A stretch of 64,000 nucleotides of DNA from Massilia sp. R2A-15 (GTDB lineage Bacteria; Pseudomonadota; Gammaproteobacteria; Burkholderiales; Burkholderiaceae_D): positions 3,162,001 through 3,226,000 of the forward strand of contig NZ_CP131935.1 of the NCBI RefSeq assembly GCF_030704305.1, read 5' to 3'. How positions within the stretch are numbered: the stretch's first letter is position 1; each line of letters opens with the position of its first letter. The notes under the pieces were generated by a model, which searched no databases, was not told where the DNA came from, and saw nothing but the letters and a program-made list of their open reading frames with translations. A program made the position numbers and the translations under genes. Shown piece after piece: positions 9,579 to 16,418 of this stretch.

Positions 9579-9949
9579 CGTCAGAGAGAGAAACGGCCAG
9601 GTTATTACGCTCAGCTTCAGTGCGCTTACAGGACGCCAGGCAGCCTGTCCTTTCGCTGGAAAGCCGATTCGACCTTGCCTACAATGCCGCGCACGCCGCG
9701 GCGCTGTCGGCCCTTCGTGCCCATGGCTACCGCAGCGAAAACCGATATCTGGTGTTCCAGTGCCTCGAGCACACCCTCGGATTTACGCCACAGCAGTGGC
9801 TGTTGCTCGATCAAGCGCACAAGAAGCGCAATCTTGCCGAGTATGAAGGTGAGCTAGATGTCACGACGAGTTTCGTGGATGAATTGATCGACCAGGTCGA
9901 TGTGCTGATTGCCGCGGCGCGAGGAATTACGCCCGCTGGGCCTTCCTAA
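9508..9949 (+). pseudogene. HEPN-domain partner of the MNT protein, frame broken
   Basis: The ATG at 9508 has AAAGGGG ahead of it and opens MASSESAALANLERIGKLK. That frame loses sense after VRER, at about 9590. The expected continuation (ETARLLRSASVRLQDA through HKKRNLAEYEGELD to ITPAGPS, stop at 9949) lies one base later. The break falls on an AGAGAGAG tract at 9583-9590. One more AG unit would join both halves into a normal HEPN protein of about 147 residues, so slippage, phase variation or a sequencing error are all possible. The usual HEPN RNase motif (R, 4-6 residues, H) is not obvious; RNLAEYE stands in its place. Confidence 0.75.
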
Positions 9950-9965
9950 CGCGCCAACAGAAAAT

Positions 9966-9992
9966 GGGGTCAGGTCCGCTGGACCAGACCCC
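9966..9992 (+). repeat. 27-bp palindrome family, near-consensus copy
   Basis: GGGGTCAGGTCC, GCT, GGACCAGACCCC, preceded by AAAAT. It lies between the HEPN gene and the convergent YCII gene. Confidence 0.88.
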
Positions 9993-10003
9993 GGCCGCGA
10001 CGT

Positions 10004-10432
10004 TCAGGTTTGCGACTGAATCTGCGCGCGCTGGCGCTCCTCCTGCTCGCGCAACTCCGGCGTGAACTCGGCGCCGAAGTCCTCGGCTTCGAAGATCTGG
10101 CGGATCTCGATGTCGGCCTGGCCGCTGGCCATCGGCATTGGCACCTTCTTGACCCACTCGATCGCCTCTTCCTTCGACTTGCATTTCCAGATCCAGAAAC
10201 CGGCGATCTGCTCCCCGGTCAGCGGGAACGGGCCCTCGGTCACGCTCACCTGGCCGCCTGCAAAATGCACTTTGGCGCCCTTCGAAGTCGGGTGCAAGCC
10301 CTCGCCTGCCTGCATGATGCCCGCATCGATCAGCGACTGGTTGTAAGCGCCCATGTCGGCCAGCAGTTGCTGGCTCGGCATCACGCCAGCCTCGGTATCC
10401 TTGTCGGCCTTCAGCAAAATCATGAATCGCAT
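10004..10432 (-). CDS. YCII/DGPF-domain protein
   Basis: The 142-residue protein begins MRFMILLKADKDTEAG and has the YCII-type ferredoxin-like fold pattern (DAGIMQAGEGLHPTSKGA, then VTEGPFPLTGEQIAGFWIWKCKSKEEAIEW). Relatives are often annotated as PhnB-like, DGPF-domain or ECF-sigma-associated proteins; no sigma factor lies beside this one. The substrate is unknown. Its 3' end lies next to a palindromic repeat, and the upstream gap of about 100 bp holds a degenerate repeat copy. Confidence 0.85.
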   Translation of the reverse strand: MRFMILLKADKDTEAGVMPSQQLLADMGAYNQSLIDAGIMQAGEGLHPTSKGAKVHFAGGQVSVTEGPFPLTGEQIAGFWIWKCKSKEEAIEWVKKVPMPMASGQADIEIRQIFEAEDFGAEFTPELREQEERQRAQIQSQT

Positions 10433-10501
10433 CGTCGTCTCCGGTTGTTGGGATTAAGGTGAGCAAAATTATCACATTTTTGGACAGCCGACGACCAAAA
10501 T

Positions 10502-10528
10502 GGGGCCCGGCCCGCAGGACATGACCCC
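10502..10528. repeat. Degenerate copy of the 27-bp palindrome
   Basis: GGGGCCCGGCCC, GCA, GGACATGACCCC has several substitutions in the left arm relative to the consensus, so it is probably an old copy. Confidence 0.6.
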
Positions 10529-10537
10529 TCCATCGCG

Positions 10538-10630
10538 TTACTTGAACAGCTTCAACAGCGCCAGCAGCAGCTTCAGAAAATCGTCCCAATACCCCACCGT
10601 CGCGCCAATCGAAGCCAGCAGTTCCGTCAT
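10538..10630 (-). CDS. 30-residue peptide, hydrophobic amphipathic C-terminus
   Basis: The short frame encodes MTELLASIGATVGYWDD followed by FLKLLLALLKLFK and a stop. An upstream GGGAGAAGACG gives a GGAGA ribosome site 6 bp before the ATG, better than chance. The last 13 residues alternate Leu/Phe with Lys in a helix-like pattern that could bind membranes. I do not recognise a family. It lies in an otherwise empty gap between the YCII gene and the DUF2726 gene. It may be a small membrane peptide, a type I-like toxin, or noise. Confidence 0.45.
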   Translation of the reverse strand: MTELLASIGATVGYWDDFLKLLLALLKLFK

Positions 10631-10813
10631 CGTCTTCTCCCATGTCGTCGTCAATTGCGGCGCGTCGCACCGCCCGGATAGTCCGACGGGAATGGTAATT
10701 TGATAATCCGAGCAGCCTCTTATCGCGTCTCAATCAAACCACAGTGACAATTGAATAGTTTCCATGCGGCAAAACAACGTATCGTTTATGCATTCGTGCT
10801 CAAGGAAACCGCC

Positions 10814-11317
10814 ATGTCCATCGCCCTGCTTCTGATTTGCGTTGTCGCCATCGTGCTGGCGGCATGTGTGAAGGCCGTCCAACGTCCCGCGGGTGGAAAC
10901 GCCGCCGGGTTCAAGGCCAAGCCCTTCCTCACCGCCAACGAGATGGAATTCTTGGGCCGGCTCGAGCGCGCCGTGCCGGAGTACCGCTTCCACGCCCAGG
11001 TGGCGATGGGCGCCCTGCTGGAGCCGGCGATGGCGAAGAAGTTGAATGGGCGCGAGTACATGCGGGCGCGCGGCATGTTCAGCCAGAAGATCGTCGATTT
11101 CGTCGCGCAGCGCCGCGACACGGGCCAGATCGTGGCGATCATCGAACTAGACGACCGCACCCACCATACGGAAAAGGACGCGAAACGCGACGCCATGCTG
11201 CAGCAGGCCGGCTACCGCGTCATGCGCTGGACGTCCAAGGCGAAACCGGCCACCGCCGAGATCCTCGACTCGCTGCTGGGCACCCCGCCGAGTCAGTCCG
11301 CTTCCGGCGCCGGATAG
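10814..11317 (+). CDS. Membrane-anchored DUF2726 protein
   Basis: The product is 167 residues from ATG 10814, which has AAGGAAA 7 bp upstream. Residues 2-22 form one membrane anchor or signal segment (SIALLLICVVAIVLAACV). The rest fits DUF2726, with the restriction-endonuclease-like core IVDFVAQRR...IVAIIELDDRTHH...KRDAMLQQAGYRVMRW. The order Asp, then Glu-Leu-Asp-Asp, then Lys/Arg recalls PD-(D/E)xK nucleases. Activity is unproven in this family. Its 3' end overlaps that of convergent greB by 25 bp. Confidence 0.85.
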   Translation: MSIALLLICVVAIVLAACVKAVQRPAGGNAAGFKAKPFLTANEMEFLGRLERAVPEYRFHAQVAMGALLEPAMAKKLNGREYMRARGMFSQKIVDFVAQRRDTGQIVAIIELDDRTHHTEKDAKRDAMLQQAGYRVMRWTSKAKPATAEILDSLLGTPPSQSASGAG

Positions 11318-11859
11318 CTGACGCCGAGGATTTCCAGCTCCTCCGTCCCGAGCGGCGTCTGCAGTGTGACCACGTCGCCCTCGCGCGCCTTGGTCAGCGC
11401 GCGCGCCACCGGCGAGACCCAGCTGATCTTGCCCTTGAGCGGGTCCAGTTCGTCGATGCCGACGATGGTGACGGTGTGCTCCTCGCCGGCGCCGTTCTGA
11501 TAATGCACGGTGGCGCCGAAGAACACCTGGTCGTTGCCGTGATGGACAGTCGGATCGACCACGGCGGCCGAGTCCATGCGCTTGGTCAGGAAGCGGATCC
11601 GGCCGTCGATCTGGCGCAGGCGCCGCTTGCCGTAGATGTAGTCGCCGTTCTCCGAGCGGTCGCCGTTCGACGCGGCCCAGTGCACCACCTTCACCACTTC
11701 CGGCCGCTCGACATCGATCAGCTGCAGCAGCTCGTCCTTGATGCGCTGGTAGCCGGCCGGCGTGATGTAGTTCTTGGCGCCGGCGGGGATCGCCTGCGCC
11801 AGCGCGAGCGCTTCCTCGTCGTCCTCGTTGTCGGACTCTTTGACAAATGCTTTATTCAT
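11293..11859 (-). CDS. greB: Transcription elongation factor GreB
   Basis: The 188-residue protein stimulates transcript cleavage by backtracked RNA polymerase. The N-terminal coiled coil (YITPAGYQRIKDELLQLIDVERPEVVKVVHWAASNGDRSENGDYIYGKRRLRQIDGRI, here abridged from positions 11600-11770) carries the acidic DRSENGDY tip typical of Gre factors. The C-terminal globular domain ends EGDVVTLQTPLGTEELEILGVSY. About 25 extra residues at the N-terminus, rich in Asp and Glu, precede the fold. The ATG at 11859 is chosen because further in-frame extension runs into a repeat. Confidence 0.93.
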   Translation of the reverse strand: MNKAFVKESDNEDDEEALALAQAIPAGAKNYITPAGYQRIKDELLQLIDVERPEVVKVVHWAASNGDRSENGDYIYGKRRLRQIDGRIRFLTKRMDSAAVVDPTVHHGNDQVFFGATVHYQNGAGEEHTVTIVGIDELDPLKGKISWVSPVARALTKAREGDVVTLQTPLGTEELEILGVSYPAPEAD

Positions 11860-11889
11860 CGGACTATTGTAACCGGCGGTGGAAAACCT

Positions 11890-11914
11890 GGGTCTGCCCC
11901 CGCGGGCCAGACCC
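11890..11914. repeat. Variant palindrome, GGGTCTG type
   Basis: GGGTCTGCCCC then CGCGGGCCAGACCC, between divergent greB and a membrane-protein gene. It is a shorter relative of the 27-bp family. Confidence 0.6.
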
Positions 11915-11936
11915 TTTGCAGCCGCCCTGTTGCGGT

Positions 11937-12545
11937 ATGATGGCCGCAATGAAACGATCCCGCACATTGCGCAACCGGCTGCTCTCGCCCCTGGTGTACC
12001 TGGGCGCGCTGATCCTGCTGCTGGAGGAGTGGTTCTGGGACCTCGGCCTGCGCCTGGTGCGCCTGATCGCCGGCTGGCCGCCGCTGAAGGCGCTGGAGCG
12101 GCACATCGTCGCGCTGCCGCCCTACGCCGCGCTGGCCGCCTTCGTGCTGCCCGCGCTGCTGCTCCTGCCGGTGAAGATCATCGCGCTGATCGCCATCGCC
12201 AGCGGCCACCCGATCTCGGGCATCGCCGTCATCGTCGTCGCCAAGATCGGCGGCGCCGCGCTGGTGGCGCGCATCTACTTCCTGACCCGCCCCACCCTGC
12301 TCACCCTGGCGTGGTTCGAACGCTGGCACACCCGCTTCATCGATATCCGCGACCGCTGGATCGCGCGCCTGAAAGCCACCGATGCCTACCGCCGCGTGAG
12401 CATGCTGTCGGCGCTGATGCGCGGCGCCGCGCGCACCTTCTTCGCCCGCCTGCGTCCCCGCGTGAAATCCGGCGCGCGCAGCGCCAGCCGCCCGGCGCGC
12501 ATGCTGCGCCGCTTCATCGCCATCTGGCGCGCACGGCGCCGTTGA
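11937..12545 (+). CDS. Uncharacterised membrane protein
   Basis: About 202 residues. Two or three hydrophobic segments are visible: residues 15-30 (LLSPLVYLGALILLLEE), 62-80 (LAAFVLPALLLLPVKIIALI) and 84-105 (SGIAVIVVAKIGGAALVARIYF). The C-terminal 80 residues are strongly basic (many Arg) and probably cytoplasmic. Two ATG codons at 11937/11940 and one at 11949 are in frame; which is used cannot be decided. It sits 5 bp before the histidine kinase gene, so it is probably co-transcribed. No family recognised. Confidence 0.75.
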   Translation: MMAAMKRSRTLRNRLLSPLVYLGALILLLEEWFWDLGLRLVRLIAGWPPLKALERHIVALPPYAALAAFVLPALLLLPVKIIALIAIASGHPISGIAVIVVAKIGGAALVARIYFLTRPTLLTLAWFERWHTRFIDIRDRWIARLKATDAYRRVSMLSALMRGAARTFFARLRPRVKSGARSASRPARMLRRFIAIWRARRR

Positions 12546-12550
12546 CCCAC

Positions 12551-13648
12551 ATGACCACCATGACCCCACCCGCCATCGACTACGAAGCCCGCTTCAACGC
12601 CATCGTCGGCCACATGCCCGGCATGGTGGTCCAGCTGGCGCAGGATGCCGGCGGCGCCATCCATTTTCCGTACCTGAGCGAAGGCTGCGCCGCCCTGCTT
12701 GGCCTGTCCGCGGCCGAACTGCAGCGGGACCCGGACCTGTTCCTGCGCCTGATCCTGCCGGAAGACCGCAAGGGCTACCTCGATTCGATGCAGGCGTCGG
12801 CCGCCGCGCTGTCGGCCTGGAACTGGGAAGGCAGGATCTGGATCGACGCCTGGAAGGACGTCAAGTGGATCAACCTGCGCGCGACGCCGCATCCGATGGA
12901 AGGCGGCGTGCGCTGGGACGGGATCATGACCAACATCACCGCGGGCAAGCTCGAACAGCAGGAGGCGGCCAACTCGCGCGCCGGCCTGGCCGAGCTGACC
13001 GCCCACATCGAGGAAGTGAAGGAGCAGGAACGCACCCGCATCGCGCGCGAAATCCACGACGACCTGGGCGGCAACCTGACGGCCATCAAGATGGCGCTGG
13101 CGATGCTGGCCAGGCGCCTGCCGCCGGAGCAACCGCAGCTGGCCGACAAGGCCGCCTACGTCGATGCGCTGGTCGACCGCACGATCGAGGCGGTGCACCG
13201 CATCTCGCTCGACCTGCGCCCGCCGATGCTCGACTTCGGCATCGTCGCCGCGCTCGAATGGCAGGTGCGCGAATTCGAAAAGCAGGCCGGCATCGCCTGC
13301 ACGTTCACCACCAACGAGAAGGACATTGACCTCTCGCCCGACCACGCGATCGCGCTGTTTCGCATCTTCCAGGAGGCGCTCACCAACATCGCCAAGCACG
13401 CCCGCGCGACGCAGGTGACGGTGGCGCTGCAGCGCCAGCGCCAGCACATCTCGCTGAAGATCAGCGACAACGGCGCCGGCGTCGCCCAGGCCGACCGCGT
13501 CAAGCCCGGCTCGTTCGGCCTGCGCGGCATGAGCGAGCGGGCGCGCGCGCTGGGCGGCACAATGACCTTGTCGGCAGCGCCCGGAGGTGGCACCATGGTG
13601 GCCATCAAGATCAAGCTCGCCTCGCCAGGAACCGAACCGCAACAATGA
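12551..13648 (+). CDS. NarX/DegS-type sensor histidine kinase with PAS domain
   Basis: The 365-residue protein has a PAS domain at about 10-135, then the HisKA_3 dimerisation helix with EIHDDLGGNLTAIK. The His in EIHDD is the phospho-acceptor. A HATPase_c domain of the HWE-free NarX/DegS/UhpB kind follows, with DNGAGV and GSFGLRGMSERA. No membrane segment is present, so the signal is cytoplasmic or comes from the membrane protein encoded just upstream. The stop overlaps the start of the response regulator by ATGA, so the two form one translational unit and a two-component system. The ligand is unknown. Confidence 0.92.
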   Translation: MTTMTPPAIDYEARFNAIVGHMPGMVVQLAQDAGGAIHFPYLSEGCAALLGLSAAELQRDPDLFLRLILPEDRKGYLDSMQASAAALSAWNWEGRIWIDAWKDVKWINLRATPHPMEGGVRWDGIMTNITAGKLEQQEAANSRAGLAELTAHIEEVKEQERTRIAREIHDDLGGNLTAIKMALAMLARRLPPEQPQLADKAAYVDALVDRTIEAVHRISLDLRPPMLDFGIVAALEWQVREFEKQAGIACTFTTNEKDIDLSPDHAIALFRIFQEALTNIAKHARATQVTVALQRQRQHISLKISDNGAGVAQADRVKPGSFGLRGMSERARALGGTMTLSAAPGGGTMVAIKIKLASPGTEPQQ

Positions 13649-14292
13649 CCGAAAAAGCCACCATCCGCGTATTCATCGCCGACGACCACGCCATCGTGCG
13701 CGAGGGCCTCAAGCAGATCCTGGCCGACTCGCGCGACATCGTCGTCGCCGGAGAGGCCGAAAACGGTCTCGACGCGATCAAGCTGTTTCGCAAGGCCAAG
13801 TGCCACGTGATGCTGCTCGATATCTCGATGCCCGACCGCAGCGGCATCGAAGTGCTCAAGCAGGTCAAGAAGGAGCATCCGGAAATGGCGGTGCTGATGC
13901 TGTCGATGCACCGCGAGGACCAGTACGCGATCCGCTCGCTCAAGGCCGGCGCCGCCGGCTACCTGACCAAGCAGAGCGCGCCGCGCGAGCTGGTCGATGC
14001 GATCCGCCAGGTCGCCGCCGGCCAGAAATACGTCAGCGCGGCGCTGGCCCAGGAACTGGCGAGCCAGCTCGGCGAGGGACACGAGGCGGCGCCGCACGAG
14101 GCGCTGTCCGACCGCGAGTACCAGACGCTGACGATGATCGCGTCGGGCAAGACAGTCAGCGCGATCGCCGAGGAGCTCAAGCTGTCGGTCAAGACCATCA
14201 GCGAGTACCGCGCGCGCCTGCTGGTGAAGATGAAGCTGAAGAACAGCGCCGAGCTGACGCACTACGCGATCAAGAACCAGCTGATCGAATGA
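13645..14292 (+). CDS. NarL/FixJ-family response regulator
   Basis: The 215-residue protein has a receiver at 1-120 with FIADDHAIVREGL, the phosphorylatable Asp in MLLDISMPD and Lys in YLTKQSAPREL. A LuxR-type helix-turn-helix spans about 150-210 (LSDREYQTLTMIASGKTVSAIAEEL...VKTISEYRARLL). It is the cognate partner of the preceding kinase, with a 4-bp overlap. A repeat pair begins 10 bp after the stop. Targets are not evident from the neighbourhood. Confidence 0.94.
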   Translation: MTEKATIRVFIADDHAIVREGLKQILADSRDIVVAGEAENGLDAIKLFRKAKCHVMLLDISMPDRSGIEVLKQVKKEHPEMAVLMLSMHREDQYAIRSLKAGAAGYLTKQSAPRELVDAIRQVAAGQKYVSAALAQELASQLGEGHEAAPHEALSDREYQTLTMIASGKTVSAIAEELKLSVKTISEYRARLLVKMKLKNSAELTHYAIKNQLIE

Positions 14293-14302
14293 TGCTAAAA
14301 AT

Positions 14303-14329
14303 GGGGTCAGGTCCGCAGGACCAGACCCC
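14303..14329 (+). repeat. 27-bp palindrome family, consensus copy
   Basis: GGGGTCAGGTCC, GCA, GGACCAGACCCC, preceded by AAAAAT and followed by GATGCTGC, the fullest example of both flanks. Confidence 0.9.
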
Positions 14330-14356
14330 GATGCTGCCGGCGGCGCGTCGCGAAGC

Positions 14357-14370
14357 GGGGACCTGACCCC
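14357..14370 (-). repeat. Half copy of the 27-bp palindrome
   Basis: GGGGACCTGACCCC is one arm only, in opposed orientation, 27 bp from the full copy at 14303. Confidence 0.65.
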
Positions 14371-14516
14371 ATCTTGCAGGCGCGGCTAGCTATTTCGGCA
14401 ATATTTTCAAAGCCGTGAAGTAAGGCCATTTCCCGCGTCCTTTCCGAACGATGACTTTTGATGAAGTCGATTATCATTCCTTCATCAAATAGCATCAGGT
14501 TCGTTCGTCCCACCCC

Positions 14517-16070
14517 ATGTCCACCGCACCACCCAACCCCGCCGAAATCGCGCGCGAAGCGTTTCGCCGCCTTGCCACGCGCCGCATCGCCCCCACCCCC
14601 GACGCCTACCGCGACATCTACAACGAGATCGCCGGTGTGCCGGCCGCGCCGGCGCCGGTCGCCGCGCAATCCCCGGGCGCCGAGGTGGTGCTCTCCGACT
14701 TCGCCGTCAAGCTGACCGCCACGCCGGGCGACCTCGCCGAATTCGGGCGCCGCTTCAACCGCGCGGTCAAGGCGCGCGACTGGGACGGCTACGCGCGCAG
14801 CCTGTCGCAGCTGGTCGAAAAGCACTTTCGCAAGCCCAGCACGATCGAAGTGGCCGGCGACGAGAACGCCGAATCGAAGCAGTTGCGCGACCTGCTCAGC
14901 CGCACGCTGACCTTCGCCGTCGCCTCGCTGCTGGGCGGCCTTCCTGCGCTGGTGACCGAAGCCGAGTCGCTGGGCGCGGCCGTCAAGCTGGCCCACACCG
15001 ACGAGGCGCTGAACGAGATCGCGCTGCGCCTCAAGCAACTGTGCTACCAGATCGAGATCAAGGGCGGCGATGTGGCCGAGCAGCAGGAGCTGCTGCTGCG
15101 CCTGTTCAAGCTGCTGCTGGAGAACGTCAGCGGCCTGCTCGACGACGACAGCTGGCTGCGCGGCCAGATCGAGGCGGTGCAGGAACTGATCGCCGGCCCG
15201 ATGGACCAGCGCTCGCTCGAGGACGCCACTCGCAGCCTGAAGGACGTCATCTATAAACAGAGCAAGCTCAAGCACAGCCTGTCGGACGTCAAGGTCACCG
15301 TCAAGAACATGATGATGACCTTCATCGACCGCCTCGGCACGGTGGCCGCCAGCACCGCCGACTTCCACGAAAAGATCGGCGGCTTCTCCGAGCGCATCAG
15401 CCGCGCCGACAAGATCGAAGACCTCAACGATGTCGTGGCCGAAGTGCTGCGCGAAACGCGCCTGGTGCAGACCGAGGCGCTCACCTCGCGCGACCGCATG
15501 ATCGCCGCGCGCCAGGAAGTCGAGGAGGCCGAGCAGCGCATCGCCCGGCTCGAGGCCGAGCTGCGCCACATGAGCGAACTGGTGCGCGAAGACCAGCTGA
15601 CGGGCAGCCTGAACCGCCGCGGCCTCGATGACGTGTTCGAGCGCGAGACCGCCCGCTCCGACCGGCGCGGCACGCCGCTGTGCGTGGCCCTGCTCGACCT
15701 GGACGACTTCAAGCGCCTGAATGACACGCACGGCCACCTGGCCGGCGACGCGGCGCTGCGCCACCTGGTCAAGATCGTCAAGGAGACGCTGCGCTCGATG
15801 GACGTGATCGCCCGCTTCGGCGGCGAGGAATTCGTCATCCTGCTGCCGGAGACGACGATCGACGCTGCGGCCCAGACCATGACGCGCCTGCAGCGCGAAC
15901 TGACCAAGCACTTCTTCCTGCACGAAAACGAGCGCCTGCTGATCACGTTCTCGGCCGGGGTCGCGCTGCGCATCCCCAACGAGAGCCAGGCCTCGCTGGT
16001 GGCGCGCGCCGACAAGGCGATGTACCAGGCCAAGAACAGCGGCAAGAACCGCGTAGTCGTGGCCGAGTGA
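14517..16070 (+). CDS. Diguanylate cyclase (GGDEF), cytosolic
   Basis: The product is 517 residues. The C-terminal GGDEF domain has the active motif GGEEF at 435-439 and an RxxD inhibitory site (RSMD, 426-429) exactly five residues before it, so it should make c-di-GMP and be product-inhibited. The first 330 residues contain no membrane segment and look almost wholly helical, with a coiled coil just before the GGDEF domain (about 325-350). A similar N-terminus occurs in other beta- and gammaproteobacterial cyclases of unknown input. It ends in a clear terminator and lies next to the filament genes, which include a PilZ brake. Confidence 0.93.
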   Translation: MSTAPPNPAEIAREAFRRLATRRIAPTPDAYRDIYNEIAGVPAAPAPVAAQSPGAEVVLSDFAVKLTATPGDLAEFGRRFNRAVKARDWDGYARSLSQLVEKHFRKPSTIEVAGDENAESKQLRDLLSRTLTFAVASLLGGLPALVTEAESLGAAVKLAHTDEALNEIALRLKQLCYQIEIKGGDVAEQQELLLRLFKLLLENVSGLLDDDSWLRGQIEAVQELIAGPMDQRSLEDATRSLKDVIYKQSKLKHSLSDVKVTVKNMMMTFIDRLGTVAASTADFHEKIGGFSERISRADKIEDLNDVVAEVLRETRLVQTEALTSRDRMIAARQEVEEAEQRIARLEAELRHMSELVREDQLTGSLNRRGLDDVFERETARSDRRGTPLCVALLDLDDFKRLNDTHGHLAGDAALRHLVKIVKETLRSMDVIARFGGEEFVILLPETTIDAAAQTMTRLQRELTKHFFLHENERLLITFSAGVALRIPNESQASLVARADKAMYQAKNSGKNRVVVAE

Positions 16071-16092
16071 TAACAGCCATGCAAGCCTTCGA

Positions 16093-16117
16093 AACCGCCT
16101 CCAGGGGCGGTTTTTTT
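16093..16117 (+). terminator. Intrinsic terminator of the diguanylate cyclase gene
   Basis: AACCGCC (16093-16099), a 6-base loop, GGCGGTT (16106-16112), then five further T. Confidence 0.9.
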
Positions 16118-16183
16118 ATTTCCATGTCGATTCGTCTAGCCTGTTCGGCAAGTTCCTGCTGCGCGGCGTCCATTTTCGCTGAA

Positions 16184-16201
16184 AAAAATAAATTTATTTT
16201 T
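16184..16201. other. 18-bp AT-only perfect palindrome upstream of fliC
   Basis: The 18 bases run AAAAATAAA then TTTATTTTT with no spacer. This is an A+T island in GC-rich surroundings, at the start of the fliC control region. It could be an UP-like element, a regulator site or a nucleoid-protein target. Confidence 0.5.
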
Positions 16202-16205
16202 GCCC

Positions 16206-16232
16206 TAAAGATCGCGCAAACAGCGTCGTTTA
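16206..16232 (+). promoter_or_regulatory. Candidate FliA (sigma-28) promoter of fliC
   Basis: TAAAGATC, 11 bp, GTCGTTTA gives 11 of 16 matches to TAAAGTTT-N11-GCCGATAA with exact spacing. A second candidate is CAAAGTTT, 12 bp, GCAGATTT at 16248-16275. Either leaves a leader of 140-190 bases before the ATG. The remaining gap from 16071 to 16418 shows no gene. Confidence 0.45.
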
Positions 16233-16418
16233 AGCGCGCCGCACGGCCAAAGTTTGAGAGTGAAAACGCAGATTTATTCGAGTTTTTTACCATCAACTTT
16301 TTGCAGGTAGCTCCGTTACCTGATTCAACTGCGGTTTGATTGTCACGGAACAGCGTGGCAGACCAAGGTGAACAGCGGCAGGTTGCCCACCCCGAAATAC
16401 CAAGTTTGGAGAAATACC

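Noticed and set aside
14307..15923. Long leftward frame of over 500 codons opposite the diguanylate cyclase gene
   Set aside because: Its sequence is the Arg/Gln/His-rich type produced by antisense GC-rich coding DNA, while the opposite strand has an intact GGDEF domain.
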